Shown: one piece after another, positions 7,718 to 12,352 of the stretch | How the letters are laid out: each line of letters opens with the position of its first letter | Numbering within the stretch: position 1 is the stretch's first letter | Assembly (NCBI GenBank): GCA_024278415.1 | Contig: JAJRTI010000579.1 | Coordinates: forward strand, 1 to 12,352 | Direction: 5' to 3' | DNA: 12,352 nucleotides | Origin: Planctomycetota bacterium | GTDB taxonomy: Bacteria > Planctomycetota > Brocadiia > JAJRTI01 | Made by a program: the position numbers and the translations under genes | The notes under the pieces: model-generated | The model's database searches: none | Seen by the model: only the letters and a program-made list of their open reading frames with translations | What the model was told of the DNA's origin: nothing

Positions 7718-8188
7718 TCAGACGTAGAACTTCGTGCCTTGCGGCACGTGGGCGCTGGTGTCGACGGATAGGCGGCCGTTGGGCAGTTGGTCGATCTTGA
7801 GCCAAGGCAGCGCCTTGGGCGCCGGGCCGCCGGTGACCTTGCCGACCGCGTCGAACTTCGATCCGTGGCAGGGGCAGGCGAAGCCCGTGTCCTCCCAGGC
7901 GACGATGCAGCCCAGATGGGTGCAGATGAGCGAGATCGCGTACAAGCCGTCGTCGTCGGAGAAGATGACGAATTTCATCTTTGGGAACGCGCGCACCGTG
8001 CCCGGCGGGAAGCGCCCCGCGGTGCCGATCTTGTACCGCGTCGAGCGCTCCGGCAACACGCTCGGCCGCACCAGCCTCAGCATGCACAGAAGGGCCGCGC
8101 CAAGCGCGCAGAAGAAGGCCGTCACTGACGCCATGCCAAGCACGTCGCGGCGAGAGACCGTTGGGGTCGGGGGAGCTTCCTCGCTCAC
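7718..8188 (-). CDS. Rieske [2Fe-2S] protein of the cytochrome b complex
   Basis: The 156-residue product starts at GTG 8188, which overlaps the preceding stop (GTGA) and has a strong ribosome site. A twin-arginine motif (SRRDVLG, 12-18) and one hydrophobic helix (about 19-40) form the usual uncleaved Rieske anchor. Cluster box 1 is CTHLGC (89-94) and box 2 is CPCHGS (105-110). C89, H91, C105 and H108 bind the cluster, and C94 and C107 form the expected disulphide. It would take one electron from quinol at cytochrome b and pass it to a periplasmic cytochrome, here most likely the decahaem protein. A longer in-frame reading back to 8272 exists but would run through the upstream gene and bury the anchor, so it is not used. 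Confidence 0.95.
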   Translation of the reverse strand: MSEEAPPTPTVSRRDVLGMASVTAFFCALGAALLCMLRLVRPSVLPERSTRYKIGTAGRFPPGTVRAFPKMKFVIFSDDDGLYAISLICTHLGCIVAWEDTGFACPCHGSKFDAVGKVTGGPAPKALPWLKIDQLPNGRLSVDTSAHVPQGTKFYV

Positions 8189-10050
8189 AGCGCTACCTCC
8201 CTGAACTGGAAACGTTCCATCGTGATTGCGCCGACCGGACAGCGGTCCGCACAGCAGCCGCAACGGATGCAACGCGTCTCATCCTTGATGATGGCGCTCG
8301 ATCCATCAGTGCGGTCGCCGACGTGGCGCTTCAGCAACTCGTCCGCGGCGTCGTTGTCCACGGCTTCAATAGGCACGAGCTTCAGGCACAGCTCCGGGCA
8401 CACGTCGACGCAGCCGCCGCACAGAATGCATTTGGAGCCGTCGAAGATGGTGTTGACGCCGCAGTCGAGACAGCGTTTGGCCTCCGCGCAGGCGGCCTCA
8501 TGGGGCAGCCCGTATTCGACGGGCACGCCCACCGAGGTGACACGCTCGGCCGGCGCGCGCGTGGGGATCGACTGCCGCGGGATGCCCTCGTACCCCGGCT
8601 CGCGTTGGAAAGGCTCAATCGCAAAATGCCGCGTCTCTACCTCGAACGGCAATTCTTGGCCGACGAGATACCGGTAGACCGACCGCGCCGCCTGCTTGCC
8701 GCTGGCGATGGCGTGGATCATGAGCTTAGGGCCGGTGGCCAAGTCGCCAGCCACGAACGTGCCCTCGCGGGTCGTCATCTGGGCATCGTCAATCGCGGGC
8801 AACCCGCGCTCGGTCATCTGGATGCCGTCGCGGTCAGGGTCGATGAACGACAGGTCGAATGCCTGGCCAATGGCTAGCAACACCGAATCGGCCTCGATCT
8901 CGGTCGTGCAGGACTTGTCGAAGACGGGGTTGAATCGCCCATCGGCGTCGAAGATGGACTTGACCGCCACAAACCGCACCCCGCGCACCTTGCCCTCGCC
9001 GTCGATGAGCACCTGGTCCGGGCCCATGCTGTTGTGCCGAATGACTCCCTCCTCTTCGCCCTCTCGGATTTCGATCTCGTCGGCCGGCATTTCCGTTTCC
9101 GACTCCAGGCAGCACAGATGCACCTCCCGCACGCCAGCCATGCGCGCCGCGGTGCGGGACACGTCGCCCTCTTCGTGGCGCAGCACGGTGCGGGACACGT
9201 CATACGCGACGTTGCCGCCGCCGATCACCACTACCTTCTGGCCCAGCTTGACACTGTCGCCAAGCGCCACGTCCCGCAGAAACTCGACTCCGCCGAACAC
9301 TCCCTCCGCTCCGACGTTGGGAATGTTGAGTCCCCGGGACTTCTTGGCACCCACCGCGAGGATCAGCGCTGGGTGCCGCGCCTGGAGTTCCGACAGCGAC
9401 ACGTCCTTGCCCACGTGCGTGCCGGTGTGGATGGCGACGCCGAGTGACTCGATGAGCGCGACCTCGGCGCGTATGACGTCCCGAGGCAGACGGTACTCAG
9501 GAATGCCGAGGTAGAGCATGCCTGCCGGCACGCGCTCCATCTCGTAGACCACGGGGCAGAAGCCCATGAGCGCGAGGTCGTGCGCGGCCGCGAGCCCGGC
9601 CGGGCCGCTGCCGACAATGCCCACTTCCTGGCCGTTTCCCTTGGCCACACGGCCCTTGCTCATGAGCACCCCAAGCGCGCCCGCTTCGTTCAACCCCGCG
9701 CAGTCTCGTGAATGAATCGAGTCGCGCAATTGTGCGATCAGCGCTTGGTCGGCCTCCGATTGTCTTGCCCTATGTTCGGGCTCACAAGCCACGCGCTTGA
9801 GTGCGCGGATACTGATGGGCTCGTCAATGCTGCCCCGGCGGCAAGCCGCTTCGCACGGCGCACCGCAGACACGACCACAGATGGACGCAAGTGGGTTCGG
9901 ACCCCGTGCGATCAGATACGCCTTTTCAAAGTCCCCGGCCGCAATCGCCTGAATGTAGCCCCGAGCGTCGGTGCCCACCGGACAGGCGAACTGGCAGTTG
10001 ATCTGTGCCCGCCAGTAGTTGATGTCGGGGATGATGACGGGGTAGCGCAT
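8185..10050 (-). CDS. FAD/NAD(P)-dependent oxidoreductase, GltD-like, with C-terminal ferredoxin domain
   Basis: The 621-residue protein has no export signal and should be cytoplasmic. An N-terminal Fe-S region has cysteines at C19, C23, C58, C62, C66 and C70, as in the small subunit of glutamate synthase and related enzymes. The FAD site is GSGPAG (147-152), the NAD(P) site is GGGNVA (277-282), and the second flavin motif is GTFVAGD (430-436). The C-terminus has a CLDC pair (527-530) and two [4Fe-4S] motifs (C541/C544/C547/C551 and C594/C597/C600/C604). No glutamate synthase large subunit is nearby. As first gene of a Rieske/cytochrome b operon it resembles the NAD(P) oxidoreductase subunits encoded with anammox Rieske/b complexes. 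The likely role is electron exchange between the complex and NAD(P) or ferredoxin. The start has only a weak AGAGG close to the ATG. The stop overlaps the Rieske start. Confidence 0.88.
   Translation of the reverse strand: MRYPVIIPDINYWRAQINCQFACPVGTDARGYIQAIAAGDFEKAYLIARGPNPLASICGRVCGAPCEAACRRGSIDEPISIRALKRVACEPEHRARQSEADQALIAQLRDSIHSRDCAGLNEAGALGVLMSKGRVAKGNGQEVGIVGSGPAGLAAAHDLALMGFCPVVYEMERVPAGMLYLGIPEYRLPRDVIRAEVALIESLGVAIHTGTHVGKDVSLSELQARHPALILAVGAKKSRGLNIPNVGAEGVFGGVEFLRDVALGDSVKLGQKVVVIGGGNVAYDVSRTVLRHEEGDVSRTAARMAGVREVHLCCLESETEMPADEIEIREGEEEGVIRHNSMGPDQVLIDGEGKVRGVRFVAVKSIFDADGRFNPVFDKSCTTEIEADSVLLAIGQAFDLSFIDPDRDGIQMTERGLPAIDDAQMTTREGTFVAGDLATGPKLMIHAIASGKQAARSVYRYLVGQELPFEVETRHFAIEPFQREPGYEGIPRQSIPTRAPAERVTSVGVPVEYGLPHEAACAEAKRCLDCGVNTIFDGSKCILCGGCVDVCPELCLKLVPIEAVDNDAADELLKRHVGDRTDGSSAIIKDETRCIRCGCCADRCPVGAITMERFQFREVAL
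8193..8201 (-). promoter_or_regulatory. Ribosome binding site that fixes the Rieske GTG start
   Basis: GGGAGGTAG lies within the last codons of the FAD/Fe-S gene. The GGAGGT core ends 6 bases before GTG 8188. It is the strongest Shine-Dalgarno in the operon and supports the GTG start overlapping the upstream TGA. Confidence 0.8.
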
Positions 10051-10159
10051 GAACCTCTGTCCGGAAGACCGAGCCCAAGTTGCCTGCTACCGGTGCGCCC
10101 TCGCCGCCGCTTGGTTACGGTAGGTCATGTCGCTGGCATTAGGCGCGCGTGCGGAGAAA

Positions 10160-10180
10160 GTTGGACCTTGTAGGTCCAGC
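10160..10180. promoter_or_regulatory. Dyad/stem-loop in the operon leader
   Basis: TGGACCT and AGGTCCA (10162-10168 and 10172-10178) form a perfect 7-base inverted repeat around a 3-base loop, extended by a G-T wobble and a G-C pair. No T-run follows. It lies about 110 bases upstream of the first operon start codon and downstream of the candidate promoter, so it could be an operator or a leader hairpin. The factor involved is unknown. Confidence 0.4.
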
Positions 10181-10265
10181 AAAGATGGTGCCGCGGGTAG
10201 ATCCAATGCGTTCGTTCCTGCGCCCTGCAAGCACCCGTTTCAACAAGTCAAACGTAAGTGCAGGG

Positions 10266-10294
10266 GTATTATGTCGTTACACGGCCAGTGACAA
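10266..10294 (-). promoter_or_regulatory. Candidate sigma70-type promoter for the respiratory operon
   Basis: On the minus strand TTGTCA (10294-10289, five of six to consensus) is followed 17 bases later by TAATAC. The overlapping CATAAT, at 15-base spacing, is a closer -10 match. It would give a leader of about 210 bases before the FAD/Fe-S start codon. The support is pattern only, and in a GC-rich genome the true consensus may differ. Confidence 0.3.
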
Positions 10295-10469
10295 CCCTTG
10301 AGACACCGTCATCCCTGGCCGGTTATGGATGCGTCGATCTGTTGCTATCGCCTTGTTCTGCACGCGTGTCCGCCAACTATCCATGTCCTGCGCCGGAAAC
10401 CTGGCGACAGTGGGGCCAGGCATCTCCACATGCCTGCTGATGACCGCAACAAAACGAGCCGGCCCATCC

Positions 10470-10503
10470 CTCCAGGGAATCTCAACACCTCTTTGGCCTG
10501 GAG
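10470..10503. terminator. Inverted repeat immediately after the response-regulator stop
   Basis: CTCCAGG (10470-10476) and CCTGGAG (10497-10503) are perfect 7-base complements around a 20-base loop, directly adjoining the TAA of the response regulator. The long loop and missing T-run make a standard intrinsic terminator unlikely. It may be a weak 3'-end structure or a protein site. Confidence 0.25.
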
Positions 10504-10902
10504 TTATTCAGATTTCGCAAGGAGGTCCGACACCCTTCGAGCAAGCGTATTGAAATCCACAGGCTTGTCAAGGAAATCATCGATTGGCAGACAATCTTCG
10601 TCGATGTCTTTTCGGCTGAAACCGATTGGGAATCGGTTATTGATGGCAGACAGGACCAGAACGGGTATGCCACTCAGCTTGCTGTATTCTTGCCGCATCT
10701 CCCTGGCCACCTTGAAGCCGGCGGAGCTGTCTTCTGGGAACATGACGTCAAGGATCACTAAGTCCGGCGGGCGCTCCTGCATGCAGGCGAGAGCACGGTC
10801 TGTCGTCTGTTCGACCTGCACCTCGTGGCCCATGGCCTTGAGGACCATGGTGGCCGCGGCCGAGAAGTCCTGGTCGTCATCCACAATCATTATATAAGCC
10901 AT
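10504..10902 (-). CDS. Stand-alone receiver-domain response regulator
   Basis: The 132-residue protein is a single REC domain with no output domain. The acidic pocket is D8-D10, the phospho-acceptor is D52 (LVILDVMF), the switch residue is S85 and the conserved lysine is K113 (FLDKPVD). The D52-K113 distance is about ten residues longer than in CheY, because an NNRFPIGFSRKDIDEDCLP-type insert (88-106) lies after beta strand 4. Such proteins act by binding a partner or as relays, not on DNA directly. No histidine kinase is in the window, so its signal is unknown. It begins 48 bases after moaA and has an AAGGT ribosome site, so the two could share a transcript. Its codons look less GC-rich than those of the neighbours. 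Confidence 0.85.
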   Translation of the reverse strand: MAYIMIVDDDQDFSAAATMVLKAMGHEVQVEQTTDRALACMQERPPDLVILDVMFPEDSSAGFKVAREMRQEYSKLSGIPVLVLSAINNRFPIGFSRKDIDEDCLPIDDFLDKPVDFNTLARRVSDLLAKSE

Positions 10903-10950
10903 GACCGTTTACCTTCTGCGCACGGATCCGGTGAATCCGAAGTCATTAAA

Positions 10951-11901
10951 CTATCCCCCTATGGCCGCGAGCGGTGCGGTTGGTCGCTGGGTGCGTCGGG
11001 TGGTCTTCTGGCTCATCGCCTCTGCCACCAACTGTGTGAGACGCTCTGGGGTTCGCTCGTTTTGCAGCCACGGTCTGAGGTCAATGCCATCGCCCCGCAT
11101 GAGGCATCCAATCAGCTTGCCCGACGCCGTGAGGCGAAGGCGCCTGCAATGGGAGCAAAAGGGCAGACTCTCCGGCGCGATGATGCCGATCGTTCCGGAC
11201 CGGCCTGCTTCGTCGCGGGCATGGTACAAGTCTGCTGTCGTTCCCGGTGCGTCGGGGATGGGCTCCATCGAGAACCGATGGCGCAGCCGATCCATGATCT
11301 CCGCTCGCGGCACATGCCATAGCCGATGGTTGTGCCGCGTCGGCCCCAGCCGCATCAGCTCTAAGAAGCGCGGCTGGAACCCGTGTTGCCAGGCGAACTC
11401 CACAAGGGCGGGAAGCTCGCCTTCATTATACCCGCGAATCACGACCGTGTTGAGCTTAATCGAGCGAAAACTCGCCTGCCGCGCCGCCTCCAGGCCGGCC
11501 AACGTTCGCCGAAGTTCTCCACCGCGAGTCAAGCGCTCGAAACAGCCCGGGAGGAGTGTATCCAGGCTGACGTTGAGGCGCAAAACCCCGGCTTCCCTCA
11601 ACGCGCCGGCCCACGCAGCCAGTCGCTGCCCATTGGTCGTGAGCGCGAGTTCCACGCCCGTAGTGTGCAACTGCTGCACCAAGCCCAAGAGGCCGCGTCG
11701 CACCAAAGGCTCGCCCCCGGTAATACGAATTCGTTTGACCGGGCAGGCCAGGACAATGCTCTCGACAACAAGCGCAAGTTCCTCCAGATTCAGAATCTCC
11801 CCGGGCGCCGCACAGGGCACGCCTGCCTCAGGCATACAATAGCGGCAGCGCAGATTGCATCTGTCGCTCACAGAGACCCGAAGGGTGTCGATGCGCAGCA
11901 A
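10951..11901 (-). CDS. moaA: GTP 3',8-cyclase MoaA (molybdenum cofactor synthesis)
   Basis: This 316-residue radical SAM enzyme makes the cyclic intermediate from GTP that leads, through MoaC, to cyclic pyranopterin monophosphate. The N-terminal SAM cluster motif is CNLRCRYC (C15, C19, C22), followed by ITGGEPL (60-66). The C-terminal cluster cysteines are C249, C252 and C266 in the FCSHCRRLRLT...GCL pattern. The protein ends in the GG pair (315-316) typical of MoaA. The start must be the TTG at 11901, because an in-frame TGA lies five codons upstream and no other start codon lies between; a G-rich ribosome site (11904-11911) precedes it. Its place between two molybdoenzyme genes fits cofactor supply for them. 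No moaC, moaE or moeA is seen nearby. Confidence 0.93.
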   Translation of the reverse strand: MLRIDTLRVSVSDRCNLRCRYCMPEAGVPCAAPGEILNLEELALVVESIVLACPVKRIRITGGEPLVRRGLLGLVQQLHTTGVELALTTNGQRLAAWAGALREAGVLRLNVSLDTLLPGCFERLTRGGELRRTLAGLEAARQASFRSIKLNTVVIRGYNEGELPALVEFAWQHGFQPRFLELMRLGPTRHNHRLWHVPRAEIMDRLRHRFSMEPIPDAPGTTADLYHARDEAGRSGTIGIIAPESLPFCSHCRRLRLTASGKLIGCLMRGDGIDLRPWLQNERTPERLTQLVAEAMSQKTTRRTQRPTAPLAAIGG

Positions 11902-11935
11902 GGCTCCCCCCTGTCAATGGCCAAAGAAGGTCGAA

Positions 11936-12075
11936 CTAGTGGCATGTCACGACTGAAGTGTCGAAGGCGGCGCGGCCACGGGAGCGGCCCGCTTGTAGTG
12001 GCGACCGCCAGGCGCCCTCCACTCCAATGGCGAACCGTCACCCGAGCGGAAGGCCCTCACGGGCCTACTACAAGC
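11936..12075 (+). repeat. Right copy of the dispersed REP-containing element
   Basis: This 140-base stretch is the diverged, inverted partner of 96-225. It starts CTAGTG, contains CACGACTGAAGTG and GGGAGCGGCCCGCT, and ends CTACTACAAGC. The GC-rich hairpin is degraded here by extra bases. It fills most of the gap between moaA and the upstream molybdoenzyme and overlaps the last codons of the latter. Confidence 0.8.
11995..12071. repeat. REPIN-like doublet, right copy
   Basis: Plus-strand 11995-12016 reads GTAG followed by a GGCGACC...GGCGCC hairpin with loop GCCA. Minus-strand 12071-12052 reads GTAG followed by the perfect GGCCC-GTGA-GGGCC hairpin. The GTAG ends point outward, as in the left copy. 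The GGCCC hairpin is unchanged between copies, while the other REP has loop and stem changes. Confidence 0.7.
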
Positions 12076-12352
12076 GCGGCGACACCTTCGTGATGCGCAC
12101 ACAGGTATCGTAGAAGCTGGCGCTGCCGCCAATGGGGTCGGTGAGGCAGACGTTGCCGACCACCGTGTCTTCCAGCATGAGCGGGTTGGGCACGATGCCT
12201 CCGCCGCGCGTCGGGTCGCCTTTGACGACCTTGCCATCAACCGTGACGTCCCGGGAGCCGTAGGCCCAATGCCCGAAGTGCCAGGAGATACCGACCACAC
12301 CGGGGCGCATGCCCTCGATGGCCATCACCGTCGTCTCCAGGCGTTTGACCTC
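12068..12352 (-). CDS. Molybdopterin oxidoreductase, C-terminal fragment (5' part outside window)
   Basis: The frame is open from the window edge and gives 94 residues up to a TAG at 12070-12068. It contains VVGISWHFGHWAYGSRDV, a NPLMLEDTVVGNVCLTDPIGG stretch and a terminal CVRITKVS. This looks like the end of the molybdopterin-dinucleotide-binding domain of a large CISM-family enzyme, closer in feel to the tetrathionate, polysulphide or arsenate type than to NapA. The substrate cannot be told from this fragment. The nearby moaA supports a molybdoenzyme. The stop codon lies within the GTAG of the adjoining REP, so the last residues may have been altered by arrival of the repeat. Confidence 0.62.
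   Translation of the reverse strand, partial: EVKRLETTVMAIEGMRPGVVGISWHFGHWAYGSRDVTVDGKVVKGDPTRGGGIVPNPLMLEDTVVGNVCLTDPIGGSASFYDTCVRITKVSPRL

Larger units (their letters stand above)
10051..10503. other. 453-base intergenic region upstream of the respiratory operon
   Basis: No convincing gene is seen here. The open frames crossing it have no recognisable domains, and the longest simply run antisense into the response regulator. It holds a candidate promoter (10266-10294), a perfect dyad (10160-10180) and an inverted repeat just after the response-regulator stop. Base composition is visibly less GC-rich than in the flanking operon. Its size and place suggest that it contains the control region of the operon. 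Confidence 0.6.

Noticed and set aside
7718..8272. Longer Rieske reading starting at 8272
   Set aside because: It would overlap the ferredoxin domain of the upstream gene by more than 80 bases and put about 28 unrelated residues before the Tat motif; GTG 8188 has a strong ribosome site.
8185..10050. Glutamate synthase small subunit (gltD)
   Set aside because: The fold is related, but no gltB is nearby, there is an added two-cluster ferredoxin domain, and the gene is coupled to the Rieske gene.
10258..10440. Small plus-strand open frame in the intergenic region
   Set aside because: No ribosome site, no recognisable motif, and it overlaps the candidate promoter on the other strand.
11912..11917. 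Perfect TTGACA upstream of moaA
   Set aside because: It lies only about 10 bases before the moaA start codon, so a -10 box would fall inside the gene; chance match.

Overview
This GC-rich window reads almost entirely on the minus strand. It looks like an accessory respiratory locus of a free-living anaerobic or microaerobic bacterium. The mix of a Rieske/cytochrome b complex, an FAD/Fe-S subunit, a multihaem cytochrome c and a NapA-like molybdoenzyme, together with GTAG-type REP repeats, recalls Nitrospirota, NC10/Methylomirabilota or anammox-type organisms. I cannot fix the taxon from sequence alone.

Layout in the direction of transcription (right to left). At 12352-12068 is the C-terminal end of a large molybdopterin (CISM-family) oxidoreductase that runs off the window. 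At 12075-11936 is a repeat element holding two inverted REP sequences. moaA (11901-10951) follows and makes the first pterin intermediate of molybdenum cofactor. A stand-alone receiver-domain response regulator (10902-10504) comes next. Then comes a 453-base gap with a possible promoter and two stem-loops but no convincing gene. A tight six-gene operon (10050-222) follows: an FAD/NAD(P) and Fe-S oxidoreductase, a Rieske protein, a b6-type cytochrome b fused to a subunit IV-like half, an HPP-family membrane protein, a decahaem cytochrome c, and a Tat-exported NapA-like molybdoenzyme. At 225-19 the repeat element recurs in inverted orientation, with a 60-base exact duplication beside it.

The genes suggest one membrane-bound electron-transfer module. 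Quinol would be oxidised at the cytochrome b/Rieske core. The high-potential electron would pass through the Rieske centre and the decahaem protein to the periplasmic molybdoenzyme, most simply reducing nitrate to nitrite. The cytoplasmic FAD/Fe-S subunit would exchange the other electron with NAD(P). HPP-family proteins include known nitrite/nitrate transporters, so the HPP gene fits a nitrate/nitrite theme. The whole scheme is inference. What the sequence shows is gene order, coupling of starts and stops, and cofactor motifs.

The most unusual points are the combination of a bifurcation-type Rieske/b complex with a NapA-like enzyme and no NapB/C/D, the ten-haem cytochrome with six tandem class I domains, and the REPIN-like elements. 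Both molybdoenzyme genes end on stop codons lying inside copies of that repeat.
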